Below are positions 26,816-35,552 of a stretch of 64,000 nt of DNA, in pieces. The notes under the pieces are model-generated. The model saw nothing but the letters and a program-made list of their open reading frames with translations. It had not been told where the DNA came from and made no database searches. Origin of the DNA: CANLBN01 sp050633525 (GTDB lineage Bacteria > Pseudomonadota > Gammaproteobacteria > Pseudomonadales > Cellvibrionaceae); NCBI GenBank assembly GCA_050633525.1, contig JBOEGR010000032.1, positions 1 to 64,000 on the forward strand. Direction: 5' to 3'. Every line of letters begins with the position of its first letter. The first letter of the stretch is position 1. The position numbers and the translations under genes are program-made.

Positions 26816-29545
26816 ATGGAGTTTGACAAGTTAGTTAAACATATGTCCCCCTCAAGCCGAGAATTATTAGAGAAGGCGGTAGCGCTTGCCTCTTCTCGAT
26901 CTCATTTTTCAATTGAAGTAGAGCATTGGCTGTTTGAGTTGATTCAGTCCAATGACAAAGATACCTCTATTATTTTGAGTCATTTTGGTGTGTCAACAGA
27001 TACACTTTTTACTGATTTATCAAACAAAATTGAGTTGATTAAAACAGGTAATGATGGTTTTCCTAAAATAGGTCAAGATATTACGCGTTTATTATTTGAA
27101 TCATGGATGATTGCCTCTTCGGAATACAGTTCATTACAGATACATTCTTGCCATATTTTATTAGCATTTGTTGAAAACCCGCATCTACGATTAAAAGCCT
27201 TAAAGATATCTTCTGAATTTGAAAAATTATCCGCTGAAGATATTCGTGAGCAGTGTGAAACCTTGCTGAAAAAATCAGAGCCGAGTGCGGTCGCTCAAAA
27301 TGATGGGTCGGGGGCAGTGACAAAAACTCCGGCACTCAATCAGTTTGCGATTAATATGACTGAACAGGCTCGATCGGGAAAAATTGATAAGATTTTAGGG
27401 CGAGACAATGAAATTCGTCAAATGATTGATATCCTATGCCGCCGTAAACAAAATAACCCTATCTTAACGGGTGAAGCAGGTGTAGGTAAAACCGCTGTAG
27501 TTGAAGGTTTAGCAGAAAGAATAGCTTCAGGAGAAGTGCCTGATATTTTAAAGGGCACCGAGTTGTATTCATTAGACATGGGGCTCTTGCAAGCTGGAGC
27601 GGGTGTAAAGGGTGAGTTTGAAAACAGATTAAAAAATGTGATTAAGGAAGTGCAAAATTCTTCTACGCCTATCGTGATGTTTATCGATGAAGCGCATACT
27701 ATGATTGGCGCCGGCAACCAAGCTGGAGCGGGAGATGCCGCAAACTTATTAAAACCCGCTTTGGCAAGAGGAGAGTTACGTACTATTGCTGCGACTACTT
27801 GGGCCGAGTATAAAAAATACTTTGAATCTGATGCCGCATTGACTAGACGCTTTCAAGTGGTGAAAATTGAAGAGCCGACCGAAGAATTGGCAACCACTAT
27901 GTTGCGTAGTATCGCCCCTACTTTAGAAAATCATCATGGTATTACTATTTTAGATGAGGCGGTGGCCAGCGCGGTTAACCTTTCACATCGATATATAGCA
28001 GGAAGACAGCTGCCAGATAAGTGTGTCAGCTTGCTCGACACGGCATGTGCGCGTGTCAATTTAAGTTTAAGTACTAAGCCAGATGCTATTGAAGCTTATG
28101 AGCGAGAGATTGAGAACATAGGGTTTCAAGCCAGCCGTTTATCATCTGAGCTTGCTTCGGGAATTGATCATAGTGAAAAGATTGCTGAGTTGGACCTTAA
28201 AAAAGCATCCACAGAAGCCAAGCTAACAGAAGTAAAAGATAAGTGGGTTCAAGAACAAGGTCTAGTTGATAAAATAGTCAGTTACCGCCAACAGTTAGAT
28301 GCTCAGGAAAATACTGATGCGAATAAGGGTGACGCAAATGATAGTGATACAAACGATAGTAACGATGCGCCAACAAAGGATCAAAATAATAAAAAAGACA
28401 TTAAAAAAATTATTGCTGAGTTAAGAAAAGAGCGGAAAAAATTGGCAGACCTTCAAGGTAATGCCCCGCTTATGTATGAGTGTGTTGATGCGCAAGTGGT
28501 TGCTGAAGTTGTAGCTGATTGGACAGGTATTCCCGTTGGGCGCATGCAAGCCGATGAAATTGATAGTGTCATGTCTTTGCAAAGTCATATGGAGGAACGC
28601 GTTGTTGGTCAGCCGCATGCATTAGAAAAAATGGCTAAAACAATGCAAACCGCTAGAGCAAAACTAAGTGACCCTAAGCGCCCATTAGGTGTATTTATGT
28701 TAGTTGGCCCCAGTGGTGTGGGTAAAACAGAAACAGCACTGGCGTTGGCAGAGCAGTTGTACGGATCAGATCAAAATATTACAACGATTAATATGTCTGA
28801 ATTTAAAGAAGAGCATAAAGTTTCTTTGTTAATGGGGTCTCCTCCTGGATATGTAGGTTATGGTGAAGGTGGTGTTTTAACCGAAGCTGTTAGAAGAAAG
28901 CCATACAGTGTGGTTTTACTTGATGAAATTGAAAAAGCGCATCCGGGTGTGCAAGATATTTTTTATCAGGTATTTGATAAAGGCATGTTGCGTGACGGTG
29001 AGGGGCGCGATATTGATTTTAAAAATACTGTGATCATTATGACGAGCAATACTGCTAGTGAACAAATTGATCAGTTGTGTGCAGACCCTGAAACAAAGCC
29101 ATTGCCCGATAACTTAGTCACGGCAATTGCACCTACATTGCGAGAAACATACAAGCCTGCTTTCTTGGGCCGCATTAATATTATTCCTTACTATCCCTTG
29201 GAGCAGGATGTACTGGGGAAAATAGCCCAAATGCAATTAGATCAGATCAAACAGCGCATACAAAATAATTATCAGGTCACGCTGTCATATAGTAAAAAAC
29301 TAATTGAACATGTTGTAGAACAATGTAAACAATCGGACGTAGGTGCCCGACAAATTTCTTTGTCACTTAATAACACGTTGTTGCCGCAAATGGCCCAAGT
29401 TATTTTATCGGCATTAGCGAAAGAGCAAGTGTTTGAAGAGGTTGTTGTGGATATAAATAAGGAAAATAACTTTGATATTAAGTTAAAAAGTAATCAAAAA
29501 AAATCAAGAGTAAAAGCTAAGTCAAAAAATAAAGCGGTAGCGTAA
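26816..29545 (+). CDS. clpV: T6SS sheath-recycling AAA+ ATPase ClpV (TssH)
   Basis: The 909-residue ClpB-like protein has an N-domain (about 1-150) and two AAA+ modules. Walker A sequences are GEAGVGKT near residue 220 and GPSGVGKT near 632; Walker B regions are VMFIDEAHTM and SVVLLDEIEKAH. ClpV disassembles contracted TssBC sheaths. The middle domain contains a low-complexity Asp/Asn/Lys-rich insert (about residues 497-530) between its coiled-coil arms, which looks unusual. The C-terminal tail is Lys-rich. It is the last gene before an intrinsic terminator. Confidence 0.96.
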   Translation: MEFDKLVKHMSPSSRELLEKAVALASSRSHFSIEVEHWLFELIQSNDKDTSIILSHFGVSTDTLFTDLSNKIELIKTGNDGFPKIGQDITRLLFESWMIASSEYSSLQIHSCHILLAFVENPHLRLKALKISSEFEKLSAEDIREQCETLLKKSEPSAVAQNDGSGAVTKTPALNQFAINMTEQARSGKIDKILGRDNEIRQMIDILCRRKQNNPILTGEAGVGKTAVVEGLAERIASGEVPDILKGTELYSLDMGLLQAGAGVKGEFENRLKNVIKEVQNSSTPIVMFIDEAHTMIGAGNQAGAGDAANLLKPALARGELRTIAATTWAEYKKYFESDAALTRRFQVVKIEEPTEELATTMLRSIAPTLENHHGITILDEAVASAVNLSHRYIAGRQLPDKCVSLLDTACARVNLSLSTKPDAIEAYEREIENIGFQASRLSSELASGIDHSEKIAELDLKKASTEAKLTEVKDKWVQEQGLVDKIVSYRQQLDAQENTDANKGDANDSDTNDSNDAPTKDQNNKKDIKKIIAELRKERKKLADLQGNAPLMYECVDAQVVAEVVADWTGIPVGRMQADEIDSVMSLQSHMEERVVGQPHALEKMAKTMQTARAKLSDPKRPLGVFMLVGPSGVGKTETALALAEQLYGSDQNITTINMSEFKEEHKVSLLMGSPPGYVGYGEGGVLTEAVRRKPYSVVLLDEIEKAHPGVQDIFYQVFDKGMLRDGEGRDIDFKNTVIIMTSNTASEQIDQLCADPETKPLPDNLVTAIAPTLRETYKPAFLGRINIIPYYPLEQDVLGKIAQMQLDQIKQRIQNNYQVTLSYSKKLIEHVVEQCKQSDVGARQISLSLNNTLLPQMAQVILSALAKEQVFEEVVVDINKENNFDIKLKSNQKKSRVKAKSKNKAVA

Positions 29546-29617
29546 TTAATTTTTTAATAGCCTATAAAAACATGAACTGGAGCACAGTTTTACACTTTAG
29601 CCTACTGTAATCTTATG

Positions 29618-29648
29618 TCGGTTTTAAAAGAAACTTAAAACCGATTTT
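29618..29648 (+). terminator. Hairpin with T-run between clpV and hcp
   Basis: A 10-bp stem (TCGGTTTTAA with TTAAAACCGA) around a 7-nt loop is followed by TTTT. It could end the tss transcript, or lie in a long hcp leader if the hcp promoter is upstream of it. Confidence 0.65.
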
Positions 29649-29691
29649 AATAATTACCATTTTTAAATTGATAAGGAAAAGGAACATAATT

Positions 29692-30180
29692 ATGTCTATT
29701 TTTGTAAACTATGAGGGTATTAAAGGCGAAGCTTCTGATCCTGGCCACAAGCAGTGGATGGATGTTGAAAGCATTTCTTGGGGTGTTGGTCGTAATATTA
29801 CGTCTTCTACTTCTACTCAAGGTGACCGCGAGTCTTCAAACGCTGTTATCCATGACTTACAAATTACACGTTTAATGGATAGTGCTACGCCTAAGATTTT
29901 CATCGAGTCTTGCTGTGGTACAGGTAAAGATGTTGTTATTCATTTAACTAAAACGGGTACTGGTTCTGGTACTGACGTTTACATGGAATATACACTGAAA
30001 AATGCATTAGTTAGCAACTACACAGTTGATGCGGAAACTCAGGGAACTGAGCGTCCTAAAGAAACTATCACTGTTAGCTTTGTTGACGTTGAAGTTAAAT
30101 ATACTCCATACGACGAAGACGGTAACGCAGAAGCAGCTATCGCAGTTGGTTTCGACACGGCAACTAACACTAAACGTTAA
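29692..30180 (+). CDS. hcp: T6SS inner tube protein Hcp (TssD)
   Basis: This 162-residue Hcp has a start SIFVNYEGIKGEASDPGHK, then DVESISWGVGRNIT and ITRLMDSATPKIFIE, all typical. Hcp hexamers stack into the secreted tube and can carry small effectors such as Tae4. ATG 29692 follows AAGGAAAAGGAA and gives the normal N-terminus; an upstream in-frame start adds eight atypical residues. The gene is separated from clpV by 146 nt with a hairpin and ends at its own terminator, so it probably forms an independently regulated unit. Confidence 0.96.
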   Translation: MSIFVNYEGIKGEASDPGHKQWMDVESISWGVGRNITSSTSTQGDRESSNAVIHDLQITRLMDSATPKIFIESCCGTGKDVVIHLTKTGTGSGTDVYMEYTLKNALVSNYTVDAETQGTERPKETITVSFVDVEVKYTPYDEDGNAEAAIAVGFDTATNTKR

Positions 30181-30203
30181 TTTTTGTTTGATTAATGTTC
30201 AAA

Positions 30204-30230
30204 AGCCAGCATCTTGATGCTGGCTTTTTT
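30204..30230. terminator. Strong terminator after hcp
   Basis: The sequence AGCCAGCATC/GATGCTGGCT forms a 10-bp palindromic stem followed by six T. It lies between the convergent hcp and Hcp-like genes; the A-run on the left may let it serve the minus strand as well. Confidence 0.88.
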
Positions 30231-30275
30231 GTTTCTATGATTAATGTTTTTCTTTGAGGCAGTCGGTCTCTACTT

Positions 30276-30641
30276 TTACATTTTTGATTTAGCAACTAAC
30301 ACTATTTTTTCATAAGATTGCTTGTTCTTCGGGTGATGCGGGTGGATTTGATAGTTAAGGACTTTAACGTCATTGAGCTGGTGAAGCTCAATATCTTCAT
30401 CACGAGGCCCGGTAGGGATTTCTAATGTGAGCTGTTTGATAGGCAGCCCTTTGTGTAGACCTTCAAACATCAGCTCTTGCAGATAGGGTGCTTTGGTATC
30501 GGGATCGAGTCGCCGAAGTAAAGTGAGTCCTACAGGGTAATCGTTGTCACTAGAGCGCCAGCTGACAAGGTCAATTTCTACCCATTTATCCTGATTAATA
30601 TCATTGGGTGTTTCATCGAGAGGGTGCAAGTAAATCGCCAT
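30276..30641 (-). CDS. Distant Hcp-like protein
   Basis: This 121-residue protein is shorter than Hcp but appears to follow the same plan. It starts MAIYLHP, has DKWVEIDLVSW at 18-28 (compare KQWMDVESISW at 20-30 of the neighbouring Hcp), then LTLLRRLDPDTKAPYLQEL and a beta-rich C-terminus ending YEKIVLVAKSKM. A strong Shine-Dalgarno AGAGGAA precedes the ATG. It faces hcp across a shared terminator. It may be a variant tube or capping subunit, a chaperone-like decoy, or an unrelated beta-barrel; the homology is inferred from pattern only. Confidence 0.6.
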   Translation of the reverse strand: MAIYLHPLDETPNDINQDKWVEIDLVSWRSSDNDYPVGLTLLRRLDPDTKAPYLQELMFEGLHKGLPIKQLTLEIPTGPRDEDIELHQLNDVKVLNYQIHPHHPKNKQSYEKIVLVAKSKM

Positions 30642-30960
30642 AACGAAGTTCCTCTTTTGATTGATCTACCTTTAAATACATTATCTATGTTCAATAATTG
30701 TAGGTGTTTTTAACTAATTTGTAACCTTATCCCTTTTCTCGCTTTTTTAAGTCCTTCCCGATTCATATGTTAATTGGCATAAAAGTATTAAATATCAATG
30801 TCTTAGCTGTTTTGAAAGCCTTCCTATAGCTTTTAGGTGAGATAGGTGTAGCCAGTTTTAGATGCTAACAGATATTCCTCTAGTTATAATTTGTACAGTA
30901 TTTCTTGAGCCAGTAACGGCATCCACATAGACTGCATAGCATTATAAAAAGAGTCAGATT
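30642..30960. promoter_or_regulatory. Divergent intergenic region; candidate promoter of the sensor kinase
   Basis: AT-rich, with no gene seen. A sigma-70-like promoter TTGAGC (30905-30910), 17-bp spacer, TAGACT (30928-30933) lies 28 nt upstream of the kinase ATG. Nothing convincing was found for the minus-strand Hcp-like gene beyond its Shine-Dalgarno. Confidence 0.4.
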
Positions 30961-32661
30961 ATGACATCGTGTTTTAATTTTATTTCTCAAAATTACCGCT
31001 TTATTGCTTCAATTTGCTGCTTTTTGGGTTCTTCTTTCGCTAGCGCTGATCGTTGGTCTACGGGAGATAATCTCATTATTGTGGGTGGTGACTACAACTT
31101 TCCTCCTTACGAGTATCTTGATAAGGGGGGGCAGCCAGCGGGTTATAACGTCGAGTTGACTAAGGCAATAGCGGAGGTCATGGGCTTTAAGATAGAGATA
31201 CGCCTAGGTGACTGGGATAACATGCTTGGCGCACTCAATATGGGCGATGTTGATGTGCTTCAAGGTATTGTTCCATCGGAGGAGAGAAAAAAGAAATTTT
31301 CCTTTAGTTCGGCCCATGCAATTATTCATCATTCGGTTTTTGCCCGGAAGGGAACGCCTGCCCCAGAGGGATTAAATGGTTTAGAAAACAAAGCAGTCAT
31401 GGTGCAAAACAAGAGTATCATGCATGAATATTTGTTACAGAATAAGGTGAATGCCAATATTTTTCCTGTCACCGCTCATGTTGACGCTTTACGGTCCTTG
31501 GCATCGGGCGAGCATGATTATGCACTAGTGGCTAACTTACCAGGGCTTTATTTAGGGAAGGAATTTGGTTTAAGCAATTTAGTGTTGGTTGGAAAACCCT
31601 TTACTTCTCAACGCTATGGTTACGGGGTTCTCAAAGGGAATGAATCTTTGGTGGCCCAGTTTAGTGAAGGCTTGGCTATCTTGCGCAATACGGGAAGGCA
31701 GCAAGAGATTTACGATAAGTGGTTGGGAGTATTGGAGCAAGAACAAGTACCGCCTTGGCAACAGTTTGGTCTGTTAGCCGTATGGGTTTCGGTTTTATTA
31801 CTGCTGGTTACCGGTGTGGTTACGTTTTGGAATCGTACTTTACGAACTCAGGTGGGTAAGAGAACAGATGAGTTACATCAACATCAGCAGCAATTGATAC
31901 AAGCCGATAAAATGGCATCGTTAGGAATATTGGTTTCAGGTGTTGCTCACGAAATTAATAATCCTACAGGCTTGCTGCTACTCAATTTGCCTTTGGTTAA
32001 TGATGCTTGGCGTGATTCTCAAGGGATTTTAGAGGCTCATTATCAACAGTTTGGTGATTTTGAATTGGCAGGCTTGAAGTATTCCCGTTTGCGAGATGAA
32101 TTGCCTATTGTTCTAGATGAGATGAAAGGGGGCGCGACTCGTATAAAACGTATTGTTGAAGATTTAAAAGACTTCGCGCGTCATGACGCTGTCGATAATG
32201 ACACTTTAGTTGATGTTAACGACGTAGTGGCCACTGCAATACGTTTAGTTGATACCAGTATTCGGAAATCTACCCATCATTTTGTGGTTGAGTACGATAA
32301 AAATTTACCGTTAGTGAAGGTTAATGCTCAGCGTATTGAACAAATTATTATTAACTTAATATTAAATGCGTGTCAGGCATTAACGAGTCTCGGTCAAAAG
32401 GTATCTGTGAGTACAGTCTATAATAAATCGCAAAAAAAGGTTGTTATAACGGTGGCGGACGAAGGTTCGGGTATCGAAAAAGGCGATCTTACAAAATTAA
32501 CCGATCCTTTTTTTACCACTAAACGTGATCATGGCGGTACGGGCTTGGGTTTGTCGGTCTCGGCGGGAATTGCAAAAGCGTACGGTGGCAAGCTCCTATT
32601 TAACTCTCAAAAAAATGTAGGTACTCAAGTTCATTTGGAACTACCCGTTTCAGATGTTTGA
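30961..32661 (+). CDS. Sensor histidine kinase with periplasmic solute-binding domain
   Basis: The 566-residue membrane protein has a signal sequence (about 1-29) and a periplasmic family-3 solute-binding domain (about 38-255, with PPYEYLDKGGQPAGYNVEL). One membrane segment (about 268-290, LAVWVSVLLLLVTGVVTF) follows. The cytoplasmic kinase has H-box GVAHEINNP, N-box NLILNACQAL, and G-boxes ADEGSGI and GGTGLGLSV. It should sense a small amino acid- or organic acid-like ligand. The regulator encoded 51 nt downstream is its likely partner. The target genes are unknown. Confidence 0.9.
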   Translation: MTSCFNFISQNYRFIASICCFLGSSFASADRWSTGDNLIIVGGDYNFPPYEYLDKGGQPAGYNVELTKAIAEVMGFKIEIRLGDWDNMLGALNMGDVDVLQGIVPSEERKKKFSFSSAHAIIHHSVFARKGTPAPEGLNGLENKAVMVQNKSIMHEYLLQNKVNANIFPVTAHVDALRSLASGEHDYALVANLPGLYLGKEFGLSNLVLVGKPFTSQRYGYGVLKGNESLVAQFSEGLAILRNTGRQQEIYDKWLGVLEQEQVPPWQQFGLLAVWVSVLLLLVTGVVTFWNRTLRTQVGKRTDELHQHQQQLIQADKMASLGILVSGVAHEINNPTGLLLLNLPLVNDAWRDSQGILEAHYQQFGDFELAGLKYSRLRDELPIVLDEMKGGATRIKRIVEDLKDFARHDAVDNDTLVDVNDVVATAIRLVDTSIRKSTHHFVVEYDKNLPLVKVNAQRIEQIIINLILNACQALTSLGQKVSVSTVYNKSQKKVVITVADEGSGIEKGDLTKLTDPFFTTKRDHGGTGLGLSVSAGIAKAYGGKLLFNSQKNVGTQVHLELPVSDV

Positions 32662-32712
32662 AACTATAGAAATAATTTTTAATTAACTTAATGGCTAAAC
32701 GAAAATAATAAT

Positions 32713-34116
32713 ATGAACGAATCAATTTACCCTGAATTTAGTGTTTTATTAATCGATGATGAGGTCTCTTATTTGCGCAGTTTAAGACTGTTGCTAGAAC
32801 GTAAGGGAGATATCAATAATATTTTAGTCTGCGAAGATAGTCGCCAAGCAATGGATATATTGGCTAGAGAGCATGTTGGTGTTGTCTTGTTGGATCTCAC
32901 GATGCCTCATATCTCAGGCATGGATTTGCTGAATATAATCAGTGAAGAATACCCTGAAATAGCGGTAATTGTTATTAGTGGCTTAAACAATGCAGATGCC
33001 GCAGTAGCGGCGTTAAAGGCAGGTGCTTTTGATTATTTTGTCAAAACCACGGAAGAAGGAAGGCTCGTTGAAGGCGTGAAAAGAACGGTTCTTATGCAGC
33101 AAATGCGTCGCCAGAACACGTCATTACAGCAGCGTATCTTGAGTGATCGTTTAGATAATCCTGAAATATTTGATGGCTTTATTTCTAAAAATAAAAAAGT
33201 GAATGCCATCTTTCATTATGTAGAGTCAATAGCGTCAAGTATTCAGCCTATTCTTATTACCGGGGAAAGTGGTACTGGAAAAGAACTGATTGCTAAAGCA
33301 TGCCACGATGCGAGTGGTAGGCAGGGCCCGCTTGTGACGGTGAATGTGGCAGCCCTAGATGATGACTTATTTGCGGATACCTTATTTGGTCATCAGCAAG
33401 GTGCTTTCGCCGGTGCGGCTAAAGAGCGTAAGGGTTTGATTGATCAGGCGGCTAACGGCACTTTGTTTCTAGATGAAATAGGAGAGCTAACGAAGCAGTC
33501 ACAAGTTAAACTACTTCGCTTATTGCAAGAAGGGGAATATTATCCTCTCGGGAGTGATCTACCTAAGCGCTCACGAGCGAGAATTATTGCGGCCACTCAT
33601 CAAGTATTAGATGAACATTTGCAAGACGGCTCTTTCCGAAAAGATTTGTATTATCGATTGTGTACTCATAGTATTAAATTGCCTCCGCTGCGTTCTCGAA
33701 AAGAAGATATTCCTTTGTTATTAGATTATTTTATTGAGCGTGCAGCTTCAGAATTAGGTAAACCGACACCAACTTATCCGCCTGAACTGCCGGTTTTACT
33801 GAGTAATTATACTTTCCCCGGTAATGTTAGGGAATTGAAGTCGATGGTCTACGATGCGACTAGTCGCCACCGTTCTCGCTTATTATCGATGGAAGTCTTT
33901 CGGGTGATTATTGATGCTGACTTACAAAAACCACTTGCGTTACCAAAGAACGCGGTGCAGTTCCACCCCGACTTACCTTTGCCTTCTTTAAATGAGATGG
34001 ACGATTATTTAATTGAAGAGGCAATGTCTCGCGCAGGCCACAATCAATCGCTTGCTGCTCGAATGTTAGGTATTTCTCAGCCAGCTCTTAGCAAGCGTTT
34101 GAAAAAGAAGAAGTAA
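32713..34116 (+). CDS. NtrC-family response regulator with altered GAFTGA loop
   Basis: The 467-residue protein has a receiver domain (1-120; acidic pair DD, phospho-acceptor Asp in VVLLDLTMP, conserved Lys in YFVK). An AAA+ sigma-54 activator domain follows (Walker A GESGTGKE near 187, Walker B LFLDEIGEL near 250). A C-terminal Fis-type helix-turn-helix contains NQSLAARMLGISQPALSKRL. The loop that normally reads GAFTGA and contacts sigma-54 is GAFAGA here. The partner kinase is encoded directly upstream. Confidence 0.92.
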   Translation: MNESIYPEFSVLLIDDEVSYLRSLRLLLERKGDINNILVCEDSRQAMDILAREHVGVVLLDLTMPHISGMDLLNIISEEYPEIAVIVISGLNNADAAVAALKAGAFDYFVKTTEEGRLVEGVKRTVLMQQMRRQNTSLQQRILSDRLDNPEIFDGFISKNKKVNAIFHYVESIASSIQPILITGESGTGKELIAKACHDASGRQGPLVTVNVAALDDDLFADTLFGHQQGAFAGAAKERKGLIDQAANGTLFLDEIGELTKQSQVKLLRLLQEGEYYPLGSDLPKRSRARIIAATHQVLDEHLQDGSFRKDLYYRLCTHSIKLPPLRSRKEDIPLLLDYFIERAASELGKPTPTYPPELPVLLSNYTFPGNVRELKSMVYDATSRHRSRLLSMEVFRVIIDADLQKPLALPKNAVQFHPDLPLPSLNEMDDYLIEEAMSRAGHNQSLAARMLGISQPALSKRLKKKK

Positions 34117-34182
34117 TACGGAGGGGGTTGTCTATAGCAAGGTGAAACGGCTGCGCTAAACAAGAGGTTGCCTAAAAACTTT

Positions 34183-34217
34183 ATTGCCCTCTCTTATTTG
34201 TATATAGAGAGGGCAAT
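34183..34217 (-). terminator. Hairpin between the response regulator and fabB
   Basis: An 11-bp stem (ATTGCCCTCTC with GAGAGGGCAAT) encloses a 13-nt loop. On the minus strand it is followed by AAAGTTTTTAG, so it probably ends the fabA-fabB transcript. Confidence 0.6.
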
Positions 34218-34240
34218 AGTTGTTCGAGAGTGTGAATTGT

Positions 34241-35452
34241 TTAAGACAGTTTTTCGAATACCAATGATGAATTAGTACCGCCAAATCCAAAGCTATTCGA
34301 TAATACCCTGTTGAGGGTGGCATCTTGTTTTTCTAGGGCGATGGGTACACCTTCAGCGGCGTCATCTAAGGTTTCTATGTTGGCCGATGCACAAATAAAG
34401 TCATTTTCCATCATCAATAGAGAGTAAACAGCTTCTTGTACGCCCGTTGCGCCTAAGGAGTGGCCTGTCAATGATTTTGTCGAGCTGATGGCAGGAATGT
34501 TGTCGCCAAACACTTCTTTAATTGCTTTTAGCTCGGCAATATCCCCCACGGGTGTGCTGGTTCCGTGGGCATTGATATAGTCAATAGGGCCATTTAAGCC
34601 TGACATTGCTTGTCGCATGCAGCGAGCTGCACCTTCGCCAGAAGGGGCAACCATGTCATAGCCGTCAGATGTGGCGCCATAGCCAACAACCTCGGCATAA
34701 ATCTTTGCTCCGCGCGCTTTGGCGTGTTCGTACTCTTCAAGCACTAAGCAGCCACCACCACCGCCAATGACGAACCCGTCACGTTGGGCATCATAAGCGC
34801 GGGAGGCTTGTGTCGGTTTGTCATTATAGCCCGTCGACAGGGCTCCCATCGCATCAAAGAGGCAGGTCATGGACCAGTGTTCTTCTTCACCGCCACCGGC
34901 GAATACGACGTCTTGCTTGCCCAGTTGAATCAGCTCCATTGCATTACCAATACAGTGAGCGCTTGTTGCGCAAGCCGATGAAATTGAGTAGTTGACCCCT
35001 TTAATCTTGAATGGGGTCGCTAGGCACGCTGATACGGTACTTCCCATGGTTTGGGTGACACGATAGGGCCCAATGCGTTTAACGCCTTTTTTACGTAATA
35101 TATCAACGGCTTCAACTTGATTGTTAGATGAAGCTCCACCAGATCCCATGATAATACCGGTGCGCTCATTGGAGACATCGCTCTCATCAAGTCCAGAGTC
35201 AGCGATTGCTTGCTCCATCGCAATATAAGAAAATGCCGCTGCATCGCCCATAAAGCGCAATACTTTTCTATCGATATGGTCTGCCAGGTTGATTTCAATA
35301 TTACCAGCGATGTGGCTGCGCAAGCCCATCTCTGCATATATTTCTTGAAATCGAATACCCGAGCGACCTTGCTGAAGTGCTTCTAGCACACTGGATTGAT
35401 CATTACCTAGGCAGGATACGATTCCCATGCCAGTGACGACGACTCGCTTCAT
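34241..35452 (-). CDS. fabB: 3-oxoacyl-ACP synthase I (KAS I)
   Basis: This 403-residue condensing enzyme starts MKRVVVTGMGIVSCLGND. The catalytic Cys is in SISSACATSAHC near residue 163, and the two catalytic His are in NAHGTSTPVGD near 298 and KSLTGHSLGATG near 333. FabB elongates the cis-3-decenoyl intermediate made by FabA and so is needed for unsaturated fatty acids. It lies downstream of fabA on the same strand with a hairpin between them, the usual fabA-fabB pairing of gammaproteobacteria. Confidence 0.96.
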   Translation of the reverse strand: MKRVVVTGMGIVSCLGNDQSSVLEALQQGRSGIRFQEIYAEMGLRSHIAGNIEINLADHIDRKVLRFMGDAAAFSYIAMEQAIADSGLDESDVSNERTGIIMGSGGASSNNQVEAVDILRKKGVKRIGPYRVTQTMGSTVSACLATPFKIKGVNYSISSACATSAHCIGNAMELIQLGKQDVVFAGGGEEEHWSMTCLFDAMGALSTGYNDKPTQASRAYDAQRDGFVIGGGGGCLVLEEYEHAKARGAKIYAEVVGYGATSDGYDMVAPSGEGAARCMRQAMSGLNGPIDYINAHGTSTPVGDIAELKAIKEVFGDNIPAISSTKSLTGHSLGATGVQEAVYSLLMMENDFICASANIETLDDAAEGVPIALEKQDATLNRVLSNSFGFGGTNSSLVFEKLS

Positions 35453-35492
35453 ATAAGCACCTCAAATGTTATTCACTTATTATTGCATAATC

Positions 35493-35524
35493 GCTCAAGG
35501 TATCACCTGATACCTTAGTTGAGC
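35493..35524 (-). promoter_or_regulatory. Hairpin in the fabA-fabB spacer
   Basis: Nested inverted repeats lie in the 100-nt spacer: outer GCTCAA/TTGAGC and inner AGGTATCA/TGATACCT. There is no T-run on the minus strand, so RNA stabilisation or processing is more likely than termination. Confidence 0.4.
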
Positions 35525-35552
35525 AGCCTATGACAGTTTTTTTATGTAATAG

